Below are positions 46,927-59,245 of a stretch of DNA of 64,000 nt, in pieces. The stretch comes from Phyto melanocephala (Eukaryota > Arthropoda > Insecta > Diptera > Rhinophoridae), in assembly GCA_941918925.1 (NCBI GenBank), contig OW799234.1:118209128-118273127 (forward strand), in the 5' to 3' direction. The position numbers and the translations under genes are program-made. The notes beneath the pieces are model-generated. The model was not told the origin of the DNA and made no database searches. It saw only the letters and a program-made list of their open reading frames with translations. Every line of letters starts with the position of its first letter. The first letter of the stretch is position 1.

Positions 46927-48235
46927 AAAAGACTGACATGATGGCATTCATAAGGCAAAGTCATAGAGTCCACATGCTAGTTATTATTAATATACATAAC
47001 TTGTCTTAAATTTTATACCTCTAAGAAATGCACTCTTTACATAAGCATGGATAGATAATGACATACAAATGTTAATTATTATATATTTTTTATTTTATTT
47101 TTTAGTTTTTTATTTGCTTTTTGCAGAAAGACACAAATGTAACTATTAAGCTTTATTACTGTTTGTTTAAGGAGACAAAAAACTGAAGGTAGATGAAGTC
47201 AGTTAACATTTTGTTGCACACACAAATACACTTTAGGTATACAAAATTTAATTAAAAAGCAATTAAACAAAAATTGCTAAATATTCTGTTTTTTACCGGT
47301 TGTTTTTAATTCACTTTCTCTATCAGCTTTTTACCTTTCAAATTCTTACTCTGGTATTTTTTATTTTCCCTTTAGTCTGCATTGTTTTATATTTCTTTTT
47401 TCCATGAATGATGCTGTTGCAGATTTTTGTTTTGTTTTAACAATTGAGTGTAAATAATATAAACTTTATAGATTCAGAATCTTAAGTGTGTGTCGGTTTG
47501 ACTGTATAATTACAATTTGTTCTACATGATTCTTTTGTTAGTTAAACTTAAATAATAGAAAATTATGTCATTATAGAATTGAAATTTTGTAAATTGATTA
47601 CATTGTTTATTGTTGTAGAAATTACTTTAATTGTCTGCATTATATCTATTTGTATTTCTCACAACATATCGCAGATTGAAAGAAACGTTAAACATTGCTT
47701 TTAAGAAATTATATTAGTTTAATTCTAAGAAGTTAACAAATGGTGTCACAGTTAATTTATTCGTATAACAGAGCATTATTTAAGTTCATGGATAGCTCGA
47801 ATGGTAGCCGTTATCAATTTGCTTGATACAGCAGTGCAAAGTGGAGATAACATTTCAAATTTCATAAATTTTTTGTATTGGATAAACCTACAAGGGAACC
47901 GAATTTGAATTTAATACCATAAATACATATATATTTTGCAACACTTCTCATGTACCAAAACCGATTAATTTTTCTAAAAAATCATCACAAATACTGTAAT
48001 AGTTTTTAAAACACAATCTCCCAATTATGACAAGTTTCTGGTCACTATTCTTCGTCAAATGAATCGGCGGTAAGTCCTTTGCTTAAAAATTTAAGACAAA
48101 AATTTAAGAATTTACACTAATACATCAGAAGACCACTGTTCATACCTGTCAGTCACTAGGAATTATAGCCGCAGCGTGGTATAGATTAAGATTTTTTTAG
48201 AAGTCTGCAAGTGATAGCTGTCAAAAAAATACCAA
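46927..48235. other. AT-rich non-coding stretch
   Basis: Nothing recognised. Confidence 0.5.
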
Positions 48236-48320
48236 AAATTTTTTTTTTTCAGTTTTATTACGTTTCAAATTTTAAATATAAACCCAAAATAATACACTGT
48301 ATGGTATAATTTTGTTCTGT

Positions 48321-50160
48321 CCCTTTCAGACCTGACGCAAGACTACCAGGTTTTTTTTTATAATTTTTAATATATGTGGTCTTTACAGCGTATGAAAATA
48401 TAATCAATGATTAAGTTTTATAATTTTTTTAACCTTCAAGGATTTTCAGGACACGCACAATTGATGCATCTCGGCCGATTTTCATTTTAAAATAACTAAG
48501 ACTCATATGATATATTTTTTTAAACTCTTTTATTTGCTGGTATGATACAACCTAAAACAATTATTATTTTTTGTTGAGATATAAAAATACATCGAAATTG
48601 GTTCATCTTGTGCGTGTGCGTGACTTACAGTCTTTGCGACGGCACATACGGGCTGATTTTAAGTCCAGTTCTTCTAGTCATTGACTAAAGCCATCTAGCC
48701 GTTTTTTTGGGTCATGGCTGGTCCGATGGACGATACCTTTCAGGTTGTTGAGCAGATTTAATCCAGTCAGTTTCAGATTCAGATCTCCACTCCATGTTGT
48801 TAGTTTTTTGAGTGGCCACTAACGCTTCAGCTAATGCAAGTCTAAAACCTAATAAATCGTGTGTGTCCTTCGGTGGTTTCTCGATTTCCCGACAAGCTTT
48901 GTGGTACTCCATCCAAGCATTGCAACATGCCAAATCTATAAAATGAAAATGCTTCCATTAGTTGGTCGTAAATGTCCACACCACCCATTGAGGCATTGTA
49001 TTGCTGACTATATTTGGACATACGACGTTGATAAATTTTTTTTCTTTTTTGCACCAACGATGAACATTATTAACGGGAGTGCATCCAAATGCAGATAACC
49101 CTAATAAAACTGACTTGGAATCTTTTTACTGCACAATTACAACTGTATCCTCTGGGGAACAGAATTCCTCCATATCTTCCCTTTTCATCCTTTTATCCCT
49201 AGTCAAGTTAACGCCTTTTGCTCGATTTTTCGTTATGATGCCCGTCCCATAAATTCATTTTTGAAGAAGCTTATGCAGAAGAGGCAACGTGGTAAAATAC
49301 CTATCAAAAAACACTTTGGATCCCTTAGGAAATGTTTGCACAAGACGCAGAACGAAAGCAGGACCAAGTACATTGTTTTCTTCTGATAGAGGCGTGGTCT
49401 TTCCCTGATAAATTTCGAAATTGGGAACATGTCCTTCTAATGGCGTCAGTACCTCGTTATTTAAACCAACACCTCTTGGTTTGTTTGCGAAACTTTGACG
49501 TACTTGACAGTGGCCAGTAAACGGTATCATTGGCTCTTTGATAGAATATTGTCCATGCTCTTGTTTCTGAATTTTTTAGCACGTGTTTCAAACTGAATCA
49601 ATAGCTGGCTGAACTTTCCAGAAAACATTTGCATTTTCTTTCGCTTCAGTAACGTCATTTTGAAAAACAACATGAAAAGCTTCCGAAGCATCCAAATCTT
49701 CGAGCGCTGCCAAAATCTCATCATCGTTAAGCACTTCTAAAAAAATTTAAAAAAATCACACACATAAGGCCTGACGCGCATAATTGATGCACTCATTAAT
49801 ATTTTGAACTAAAACACATTTATATTGCATTAAACGATTTCAATTAGTTTGAATTATTAAAATTTATAATTTTAGTTAACATATGTGCACTTCATTATTT
49901 GTAAACGATTAATACTTCTGTAATTAAATACATACCTAACTTACTTCCACGGATCATTTTGCTAAAACTATAACGTGACTGAAGATTTTCGCAATAATTC
50001 AGATAACGGTAAGTCAAACAGAAGAGAAATGTGAGAAGCAAATATAAAAAACAAGCAGCACAATTGATGCATGCCAGTATATTTCACATTGGGCAAACAG
50101 AAGCAAAAATATTGAAACCGAAACCCACCCGCACAATCGATGCATCACGGTCTGAAAGGG
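48321..50160 (-). mobile_element. piggyBac-like element 4, nested in a DINE-like repeat
   Basis: Left terminus CCCTTTCAGACCTGACGC; right terminus in reverse complement CCCTTTCAGACCGTGATGC. The shared 12-bp CCCTTTCAGACC defines the ends. The flanks are CTGT and CTAT instead of TTAA, so the target site has mutated or the ends have been altered. The 13-bp motif GCAYAATYGATGC occurs four times near the ends (48455, 49778, 50058, 50131), in the same orientation. Transposase pieces lie on the minus strand. Confidence 0.8.
48640..49740 (-). pseudogene. piggyBac-type transposase, first catalytic Asp replaced by Lys
   Basis: On the minus strand the segment 49724-49530 (KKMQMFSGKFSQLLIQFETR and similar) leads into SIKEPMIPFTGHCQVRQSFA at about 49550-49490, where the family has the catalytic Asp in SIDExMIPF. 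Here it is Lys (AAA). Then come GLNNEVLTPLEGHVPNFEIY and LPLLHKLLQK. The second Asp is retained in KVFFDRYFTTLP. A later frame (49057-48842) has YNASMGGVDIYDQLMEAFSF with the GGVD Asp, and 48933-48712 continues ACCNAWMEYHKACREIEKP. Frame changes separate the pieces. The Lys substitution alone would prevent catalysis. Confidence 0.85.
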
Positions 50161-50616
50161 CTATAGCACCTTTGCTAGATTTAATCATAAGGTTGAGCAT
50201 AGATTTAAGCAATTTTTTTACCCAGGATATGTACATCTAAAATTTCATTGCTCTAGGTTAAAGCATTTGAACACAAATTAATTTTATTTGACATTAGAAG
50301 GACATGGTTTTTTAGACCTACTCTTGCATTATGAGCTAAAAATCTCTTTCTAATATTCCGACTTAGCTCACTTTCAATACGAACTTTGTAAATAAAAAAT
50401 AATATGGCAAAGTTTGAGTCCCCTAGCTTTTTCGGTACGACCTCTATCGTGCTTTCAACAGACAGACAGACGGACGGACATAGCTAGATCGTCATAAAAT
50501 AAAACCCCTATTCAGAATATATATACTTTATGGGGTCTTTAATGTATATTTCGATGTATTACAAACGAAATAAAAATTTAATATATCCCCTCCATTTTTT
50601 TTGGTGGCGGGTATAA

Positions 50617-50984
50617 AAACACCGTTATAGTAATATTATAACCTCTAACTCATATATGGATATCCTGAAAAACAACAAAGCTGCTTCTATCCCCAAGAAT
50701 AACCTTTTGATAACAATTAATATGAGCTGATCTGTACCAGAACCTTCCAGAACAAATAAGCTTATTGAATGAGTTGTATATGAAACGAATGAATTTTATA
50801 TGTGGAACTGCAAAGGTAGTCTTTAACATTGCCAGTTCTATTTGTAAATGTTTGAGTGAAGAATATAGCGACAGAATTGGCACTATTTAGGACCACAGTT
50901 ATCAGGATGGTTTTTCTTTAAAAACTAAATTTCTATGGTGTATACGAAAAAGACTTGCCCTTAATAATCTTATTTATGAAGCTG
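50617..50984. other. non-coding stretch
   Basis: An open minus-strand frame at 50650-50883 has no motif I recognise. It may be decayed LINE sequence upstream of the RT fragment that follows. Confidence 0.35.
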
Positions 50985-51365
50985 TTTAACTTAACGATTA
51001 CAGTTTGAACTGATTAGTAGTGCTCAAAATTTATTACGTACGATTTTATTTAGTGTGCCTCAGGGTAGTGTATTTCAGACATTTTTATTGCCGTATATCT
51101 TAACCTTGACCCTACTATTAAGCTATTTATGTATGTGGATGATATTTGCTTATTTTATCTATACAAATGGAACGCGATGCAGTTTTAATAGCTAATGATT
51201 TGCTGATGATTTCCTTACATTTAAGTAAAGACATCATAGCAACTTATTTCCAGTACATGTTGATGGTAGTGACGTCGTTAAAACCAGCTCTATAAAATAC
51301 TTGGGTAAAATGTTACAAAGCAATCCGATTACCATCAACATCTACACATTTTAAGAACTAAAACT
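50985..51365 (+). pseudogene. LINE reverse transcriptase fragment
   Basis: Near 51050 the frame reads SVPQGSVFQ, the conserved (G)VPQGSVLGP block. At about 51120 it reads KLFMYVDDICLFY, where YVDD is the polymerase active-site motif. At about 51275 it reads SSIKYLGKMLQSN, matching the KYLGVxxDxxL block that follows in LINE RTs. The order and spacing fit a Jockey/I-group non-LTR enzyme with a deletion between the second and third blocks. Stops and frame changes show decay. Confidence 0.75.
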
Positions 51366-54082
51366 ACTGTAAGTGTTGGTATTTAAAAATAGTTTTTAAA
51401 GTATGAATTTTGTAAAAACTTTTTATGTTTACTTAACCATTAAACTCGTTTCAACGTATGCGAAATAAAGCTCTATACCAATAACATATCCTACTATTTC
51501 TCTATACATCGAGAATGTTAAACAGTTTAACCCATAAATGGTATTTACAAAATGCATTTGAAATATCAGCTTTCAATATAGAACATCGTACTATATATTC
51601 CAAGTAAAATAATCCTTCTTTAAAGACAAGAGATAATAACAATTTGAGAACCGCCTGACACGGATTCGAAACAACTAAACCGCGTGTGAAATTTATGGGA
51701 TCTTTAAAGTTAAAAATAGAACTTCAGTTTTTAAAGGACTTCCTAAGCAACACTTTTTGCAATATATAAATAATTTTTTCATATAATGATTTCTTTAATA
51801 AAACGATTGCGGACATTATTTGAATTAATTCTTAAATAATTTTTTTTGAACACACAAATTTTAAGCAAATAATTTTTTGGCCTACTTGTCTCAAGACTTC
51901 ATTTTAGACGTTGATAAAAACTATTGTAAATTAATTATTTATCAATTAACTTTTTAAAAATATAAAACTAAAAATTGTCAAATTAAAGTTTGTAGCTGCT
52001 GTTGGGATACCAGAAATAATCAATGAAATAAATGCAGTAGACATCTGGTTGGAGTTTTTTAAATAATTTTAGAGGCAATTCCTTTTTTCGGCCTTTAAAA
52101 TTTTTGCTTAATTAATTCTTATACAGAGAAGCTATGAGAGCCGATTAAATTTTTAAAATTTCAAGCCTTTTTACAAAATGTTTTTTAAAACTCAATTACT
52201 TTAAATATATCCTTTGGTATCAAATAATATCAGTAATATGAGCCGCAGTTATTATCACACTTATTGTAATTCTTTTTTACAAACTAATATTTAATAAATT
52301 CTGATGTACTTAAATGATGACGAACTTTTGGTCCAATGGATATGAATTAGATGTCACTAACACTTGCTGCTCAGAATTCTTTAACATCTAGATTTTGTAC
52401 TTAAATGTATTTTTAATATCATTTTAATTCTTTTTTTTTTTCTTGTCAGTCTGACCCAACAACAAAATCATTTATTAAATATTTTATCTTCTTAATATGT
52501 TTGTCACTTTTACTTTTGTACTGAAATCTAGGTCATGCCATGTCTAAGTATCAATCTTATATCAAAAGGGAATTAAACATTTTCTTGTAGGAAATTACAA
52601 AAGAAATAGGAAATATTTGGAATTAACTATGACTTCTTTTCCAAATGACTATAAATGTGTTTGCATTAAAAGGCATGTTAGTGTGTGTGCGACTGCTTGT
52701 CTCTTTTTTTATGTGTGTTTACTTCAAGGCAAAGTCAGATAAAAATGATAAACGACTTTCTTAAAATATATGTATATGGGGTACAAACGACAACAATAAC
52801 TTGCCACACAAAAAAAATAAAGTATAAAAGTAAACTCGCTTTCCTGTGTTCAACGGTTATAAATTTTAAACCTTGGTTTTGTTTGTTAAAGGCAGTTCCT
52901 GTTTGTGTCATAGCTGCTGCTTTAATTCTCAGATTAAACTTCATACCATTTAAAATACTTGATAGTTAGTTGTTGCCAAAAAAAAAATGTAACACTAAAA
53001 TGTTTGTTTGGATAATGCGTTCTTAAAGAAATATATTTTAGTTATAATTTCCTTTTCTTTTGGGTTCCAGTTGTATGTATATTTGTGTGTGTGTGTGTGT
53101 AGTTTTTTCTTCAAAAAGTTTAAACACATACCGCATATACAGAAGAACTTTTATTTCGAAAATTTTTAGAAGCAAAAATCTGCGGCCATCTTTGTAAAAA
53201 AAAATTTAAAAGAAATAAAAATTCGTATGAATATATGAATGTATATTTGCTTCTTTTGTGATAATATTTAAAGTATTGTGTATTCGCCGTTTCGCATGCC
53301 CTCAGTATGTCGTACCATTATCCTTAATGTTAATCTCTTAATGCGTTATACTTTGCAAATTATGTTAAATTTATCTTAATGTTCTTGAATGAAAATTTTG
53401 TTTTTTGAATTATTCACAATGTTTGTGTTCAAAAACTTTACGTAAGCACATAAACAAACATTTAAATAAATAGTTCGTTAAATTAAAGCGTTATTTTAAA
53501 TTAAAAACTTTTAAAATGTTTTTCTAAGATTCAATTAATTTTCATTTTAATCTCAGCTCCACAGTATCGTTGAAAACAAAATCCCTTTAGTACGTTTAGT
53601 TTAAGCTCTTTATCAGTATTAAGTCCGTATAATTAGCTTTGAACTTGACGGCTAAACAAATTATATTTAATAAATTATCTAACTAAAAAAAATAATTTTT
53701 TTGAAGCTCTAATATTAAATTGTAAAATGGAAGCATTTTTTTGTATGCTTCAAAAAAGGGTTTGTTTTGATTTAGTAGTGAGGTTGAATAAATTAACTTA
53801 AAATTTTACATAATAATCAATAACACTGGCCTGCAATAAAAAATTTCTACACTTTGAAAAAAATTTGTTGACGATACAGATTTTGACGACCTTAAATTAA
53901 AATCCGATTTTAGTTATATTCCATCCGCTCAGATTATTTATGAGCATGTCTAAAACTTCGCGCGAAACACAGCGCTTATGCTGATTCATTTCATCATTTC
54001 TTGAGAATGATTAGTCCGATTTGATGAAAATACCAGTAAATGGTTAAAAAAAATTTTCTTTAAGTTAGTTATATAACGTTTT
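51366..54082. other. AT-rich non-coding stretch
   Basis: No gene or known repeat recognised. A short (TG)n run is at about 53085-53101. The open frames at 52685-52969 and 52735-52944 are opposite-strand readings of the same DNA without motifs. Confidence 0.45.
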
Positions 54083-54780
54083 TTTATACCCTTCACACAG
54101 TGAAAAAGGGTATATATAGGTTTGTCATTCCGTGTGAAATTTCTACAATTTTCATTTCCGACCCCATAAAGTATATATATTCTGAAAGCTTATGAATAGG
54201 GGAGTTGATTAAGCTCTGTCAGTCTGTCCGTCTGACCGTCTGTCCGTGTGTATGTTGAAATCAACTTTTTGAAGCCCCCCGACATAGGTCGGACCCGGGT
54301 TAGGTATTAGAATATCAAAAATATTCGGGAGTAGATCGGTATTGAAAATCAGAAACATCGGTACATAAACAACTGAAATATGAGCAAAAACCCACGACCA
54401 CCTCGATTTTTTTTCACAAAAACAACATTACAACAACAACATACATACATACAAACGTGTATACTGGAAATAGAAAACGTGGCATCGAATCCCAGCGGGG
54501 CAAACAAAATTTTTTTTTAATTTTTTTTTTTAATTTTTTTTTTTAATTTTTTTTTTATTTTTTTTTTTATTTTTTTTTTATTTTTTTTTTGTGTTTTTAA
54601 CATACATACGTGAATTTATAATTTTAAAATGGGACGTTTTCATATATGAATGTTTTTATATGTAAGTACGTATTTCATATGGGATGAATGGTGACACAAA
54701 CCACTGTTATTGCATGACTACACGTTGTGAAGGGTATATAAGATTCGGCACGGCCGAATATAGCGCTCTTACTTACTTGT
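54083..54780 (-). mobile_element. DINE-1-like element, family A
   Basis: The hairpin end 'ttatacccttcacacagtga' plus 'aaaagggtatatatagg' opens the plus strand, and 'gattcggcacggccgaatat' with 'agcgctcttactt' closes it. The GTCY stretch 'cagtctgtccgtctgaccgt' is at 54218. The middle contains 'gtggcatcgaatcccagc' (54480) followed by a T-rich tract. Over most of its length it is very close to 25693-26506, so the two copies are probably recent relative to the other families. Confidence 0.85.
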
Positions 54781-55640
54781 TATATTTTCAAGCGTTATGG
54801 AGTCATTCAGAAATCAACAGCGATAAATTTTTTTTGTTTTCAAAAAGTCATTAAAAGTTTTTAGACTAAACCTAATTATTACATTTTTATATTTTTTCTG
54901 AAAGGTAATACAAACTTTAAGTCATAAAAATAGGAATAATCGTTCTCAATTTAAGATTGTATTAGCTTTACCGCCTTGTTTTGGGCCCAAAAAATCTGAG
55001 CCCGATAAAAAAGTGTAAGTGGATATGAATTAAGCGCTTCAATATTTCTATAGTCAACATATTTGTATTCAAAGGCAATTTTTCTGCAGACCAGCGTAAC
55101 AAGTGCATATGTACATGCTTTCCTTACATCTTAGCTGGACTGTGAAGGAAAAAATTTAAAACACTATATGCTTTTCATTTATATAATAATAGGATATGAA
55201 AAACTCGCTGTTTTGCTAAAAAAAAAGTAATGCTTGAAATCGGAAACTCGTCATACAAGTTTCATGCTTTCCGAAAAGTAGTCTGTTGGTGAAAGTTTTA
55301 TATATCTTTTTCTTAGTGTCAAGCATTAATTTCAAGTGTAACCAAACAAATGACCTCTAAGTAATCAAAACATTTATTTTTTGATAAAAAAATTGGTTTG
55401 AAAGTAGAAAAACTCGTATTATTTTTTTTTTTTTTTTCAAAAAGTATAGTCGACAATTGAGTACCTTGTGGTTTTTTGGAACTAAAATCTACCTGTTCAG
55501 GAAGTTGAAATATCTAAGAGCAACGATGAAAACGAAACTAGCATTGAGCGATCACATTGAAAAAAAGCGGTAAAAACATAGTTTTGACATGTTTACGGTT
55601 AAAAGTAGATAATCTCGCCTAAAGCTATGAGCCCACTATC
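54781..55640. other. AT-rich non-coding stretch
   Basis: Nothing recognised. Confidence 0.5.
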
Positions 55641-55641
55641 A

Positions 55642-55737
55642 GCGCAATGTAAAGATCTTCGTCGCATTTTATGTGTCGACAATAAGAACGCACAATTTTG
55701 TTGTGATAAAAATGCGACTAAAATCGTTACATTGCCC
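55642..55737. repeat. imperfect 96-bp foldback (hairpin)
   Basis: The left arm has 'gcaatgtaaagat' and 'gtcgcattttatgtgtcgac'. The right arm read in reverse complement has 'gcaatgtaacgat' and 'gtcgcatttttatcacaac'. The arms pair along nearly 38 bp around a loop of about 20 bp. It may be a tiny foldback element or the palindromic end of a larger one. Confidence 0.6.
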
Positions 55738-56214
55738 AGATAGAGAAGTCTAAGCTTAAGATTACACATAATATTTACACGGAATAGGTAAAACTGACAA
55801 TCACTTATTAAGCCTAATCTAAATGAGGCACAGAGTATTGTTTATATCTTTTTATGTGAGGCAATGTATGCCATATATTTATAAGGGAAAATATCTGCTG
55901 TATTAGCAATTCAAGTGCAAAGCGGTTCATGGTATCAACTTGAGTAAAATTTAGGGTCTCATATATTAAAAACTCCGGAAACTCTATATGGCACCTGAAG
56001 ATAAAAGACGAGTGAAAATGATTCAAAGACTTCATTGGATTGGACCTCAATGGTTATTCCTTTATTAATTTAAGCTTTTGTCCCACTTTGAGTCCATACA
56101 AGATACAAGGAACAAAGGAATACAATTGGCATTATGTGTAATAACTGGTGTGCAATGTAACGATATATTTTTCGTTTTTTATTAAATGAAACCTTTAAGT
56201 AACAACGTTACAAG
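55738..56214. other. non-coding stretch
   Basis: The minus-strand open frame at 55814-56050 has no recognised motif. Confidence 0.4.
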
Positions 56215-56570
56215 CACTGAAGTATTCAGTCAATAAATTAGCAAATTTATGATTAGGAGTGGCACCAAAAGACATAACTCCTAACGAAGGAAGCTATAAT
56301 AGCCTCCTTAACTAAGTTTGCCAATTACATACGTGTAGATCCAGGAGCAGATGTTTAACAATTTTAAATACCAGCCATAGTCAACAATATCTTAGGGAGG
56401 GAATTAAGCGTACAGAAACCGAACCACAATTTTCAGTAACCTTGGGCATTACATCTACCAAATTGCTACCCCAGTAGCCACGACAGACAGAAACAACCAA
56501 AATTTTAGATAATACGATGGCACCGCTGGTAGCGGTATCAACTTCCTTCCTGCACTTTACACCCATTTAT
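56215..56570 (-). pseudogene. RpS2: ribosomal protein S2 (uS5) pseudogene, 5'-truncated
   Basis: The minus strand from 56566 reads GVKCRKEVDTATSGAIVLSK, then ILVVSVCRGYWGSN and CGSVSVRLIP, which match the central part of eukaryotic RpS2 (GVKCSKEVATAIRGAII..., RRGYWG, CGSVxVRLIP). About 14 codons are then missing. It resumes as ILLTMAGI, stop, NC, stop, TSAPGSTRM, stop, LANLVKEAII and later SFGATPN, following the C-terminal half. In the functional protein this is a small-subunit ribosomal protein needed for translation. The N-terminal third is absent, no intron is visible, and at least three stops plus a deletion make it a pseudogene. A retro-copy is likely, but no poly-A tail is evident. Confidence 0.85.
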
Positions 56571-56859
56571 TTTAAATATTCCTGCTTTAATATCTGTGTT
56601 TTACACATTTAACGCATGCGCGTATGCGGTCAGGTATTCACAGAGTGTCCTGTAAAAAAGCACATGTTTTTTCTATACCTAACAACCAGCTGTGTTGTAC
56701 TTCTCTGTGACTGTATTTCATTTTAAAAAATAGCACCGAAAGGTAGGTTGCGTTAGTATCTAAAAATTAATTGACAATATTTTAATATAATTTATTGAAT
56801 TATAATCAATTAATTAGTAACACCTGTTATACAAGTAACAATTAATTAAATATGTAATT
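56571..56859. other. non-coding stretch
   Basis: Nothing recognised. Confidence 0.45.
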
Positions 56860-57240
56860 GAAAAAAATACCTGAGTGCACTATTAAGCTAAATACATGTA
56901 ATTCTGTAAAAAGGGTGAAGATGAAATGGGTTAAGGGACATATGGATATAGCTGCGAATAAAGTGGGCTGGATTATTGGTGGGTACGGACAAAGGTCTTT
57001 CAATCTGTTAACTCTATAAACCTGCAAACTTGATAAAGGGCAAAATTGTTAGATAGCCTCTTGTGCTCAAATAACCTCTTGGCTGGAATCTTGATAAGCT
57101 GAATATCTTATTACCTATTAAACGAACGTTCGGCAAGAAGATGGAAAATCTAAGATGCTGCCAATTCTCAATAATCACTGGTCAGAAGTAGAAAATCGTT
57201 TTAGTCTAGTAATGTTGATCAGTAGCCCTCACACCACATC
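56860..57240 (+). pseudogene. possible LINE RNase H fragment
   Basis: Around 56870-56970 the frames read LNTCNSVKRVKMKWVKGHMD then IAANKVGW, similar to the (V)xLxWVPGHxGIxGNExAD block of LINE RNase H domains, with the final Glu and Asp lost. Further on 'CCQFSIITGQ' resembles the following LxTGH segment. Only one block is convincing, so this is tentative. Confidence 0.4.
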
Positions 57241-57413
57241 CTATATCTATTTTAATCTTTAAATTAGTTAACGTGGACTGTACTCTTAAAGGCGGAAAAA
57301 ATCCCTTTTTTAAACAAAATAAACACCAACATTTTTTGCAATACCATGTAATTAAGGTTTAAACATACCTTTTATTAGTTTAAGTATATTTTCTTAACCC
57401 TTTCGCGGACACT

Positions 57414-57686
57414 GACGTCTATAGACGTCAAAACAAAGTTTTCTCCAGGGACACGACGTATATACACGTCATAAAATGATTAGCTCATAGAATCATTACG
57501 ATTCTACATTTCCAACAACAACCATGTTTATAGTATGTATTAATGTCTTTCACATACTATCATATGTGTGTAAACAGTGTTTTAGACAAAAAAAAACACC
57601 AAAATGTGCAACTTATAAAAGTTGTAAAAAACAGTCATATTTTTTAATTCAGGGTTTCCCATATACGCATGACGTGTAAAGCCGTC
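57414..57686. repeat. left subterminal palindromes of piggyBac-like element 5
   Basis: GACGTCTATAGACGTC at 57414-57429, GACGTATATACACGTC at 57455-57470 and GACGTGTAAAGCCGTC at 57671-57686. Each is GACGT, six bases, then (A/C)CGTC. The first is a perfect 16-bp palindrome. Probable binding sites for a dimeric transposase domain (inference). Confidence 0.8.
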
Positions 57687-57929
57687 GTACTTGTATGAGA
57701 ATTGCTTCATAATGTAAAAGTGTGTGTCTGTGGGAAGTCGCATACAAAATAAGGGAACAAATTTTAAAACGTTTAAAATTAGTAATTTGAAGGTATGTTT
57801 TTTTATCGCAAAAATTATTAAATTTTTTTAGCAGTGAAATCAATTTATATTTTGAATATACAAAATATAATTTGTAAACTAATACTAAGCTGAAATTGTA
57901 CTTTATTTAACGTTCAAAGCTTTTAAAAA

Positions 57930-59110
57930 TGAGCTATGAAAGAAAAAAAGATGCTTTAGAGAAGTTGTTTGCTGAAGTAGATTTGGATGAAAGCAGCTAC
58001 TCCGAAACAGATTACGATTCTTCAAACCCATTTGCTGATGATGGCAAATTCTCAGGAGGAGACCCAAATTAAATCCCGGAAAAATTAAGATCAGAAACTT
58101 CTTCCAGTTCAAGTGATACAAATTTAGAATCTTTCGTACATGTTCATGACAACGACGAAAATGTTTTGAATGCAAGCGATATAAATGATATTTGGAATTC
58201 GGATAGTGAAAGTATTCCAGATTTTTCGTTTGATAAAAGTCAATCAGGCCTAAAAATTACTTTACCCGTAAGTCCTTATGACGTCTTTATAAAATTTTAG
58301 ACACCGGAAATTATTCAAACTTTTGATGAGTGCACCAACAAATATGCAAAGAGTTTGTTTGAAAACCTGGGAACGAGGACAAGAAGCTCTCGCTATAAAT
58401 CTTTTGAAGACACAAATCAAAAGGAAATGGAAAAATTTTTAAGCTTGTGTCTTTTAAAAGGACAAATAAAATTTGTATTAATACGTAAAATGTTTAGCTT
58501 GGATTCATGATATTACCTTCCAATAATATCATCTTTTATGTCTGGCAGAAGATTTGAACAACTTTTGCGTTTTTTTAATTATGAAAGATATCGCTGTGAA
58601 ACTGATAGGCTGTCTAAGGTATCGGAACTGTTAAACACATTAGTTAGCAATTTTTCTAAGTCATACTACCCAGAGGAATCGTTATCCTTAGATGAGTCAT
58701 TATTACTTTTCAAAGGGCGTCTTTTTTGTCATCAATATTAAAAATCAAAGCGGGCAAAATATGGAATAAAATCTTTTTAATTATGTACACCAGATGGATT
58801 TACTTTAAATATGGATTTATATAGAGGAAAGCATAATCAAGAATCTGACACAAATAAAAAAACATATTCTTTAGTATTACGGTTAATAGTTCCCCATTTA
58901 AATAAAGGTCACCATTTATACATGGATAACTTTTATAACAGCTTTGATTTAAGCCTTGATCTACTCAAGTCAAAAACGCATTCCACTGGAACGTTAAGAT
59001 CTAATAGAAGATGAAATTCTTCTACTGTTGTTAAACAAAAAAAGAGGCTATACGTCCTTTTTGTCCTGGGTTGTGCTTTAAAGAGTGGCACACAAATAAT
59101 ACATAAATAA
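57930..59110 (+). pseudogene. piggyBac-type transposase, N-terminal and catalytic parts
   Basis: The frame starts MSYERKKDALEKLFAEVDLD and has an acidic Ser-rich N terminus (57930-58260), typical of piggyBac proteins. Stops at about 58070 and 58300 break it. The open frame at 58538-58741 reads SGRRFEQLLRFFNYERYRCE and then LSLDESLLLFKGRL with the first catalytic Asp. The open frame at 58811-59014 reads MDLYRGKHNQES and later LYMDNFYNSFDLSLDLLKS with the second. It ends near 59110 after GTLRSNRR and a stop. The GGVD segment and the Cys-rich DNA-binding tail are missing, so this copy could not bind its own palindromes. Confidence 0.85.
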
Positions 59111-59245
59111 GTACTAAAATCCATTTAAACCATAGTTTCCTTTTTGGTTATGTAACTTTAAGCTTTTGAAAAACTGAATTTTATGAATTAATTTATTTTT
59201 ACTCAAATAAAGTGTTTTATATTCTAAAAACTAAAAATTTACTAT

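Larger units (their letters stand above)
48236..50616 (+). mobile_element. DINE-1-like element, family C, split by a piggyBac-like insertion
   Basis: The left piece (about 48236-48320) has 'cagttttattacgtttcaaa' and 'aatacactgtatggtataat'. The right piece (50161-50616) continues the same family order with 'gacctactcttgcattatga', 'ccctagctttttcggtacga', 'agacagacagacggacggac' and the end 'ttttggtggcgggtata'. The 5' start of the repeat is not recognisable. Everything between 48321 and 50160 is piggyBac-like element 4. Confidence 0.7.
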
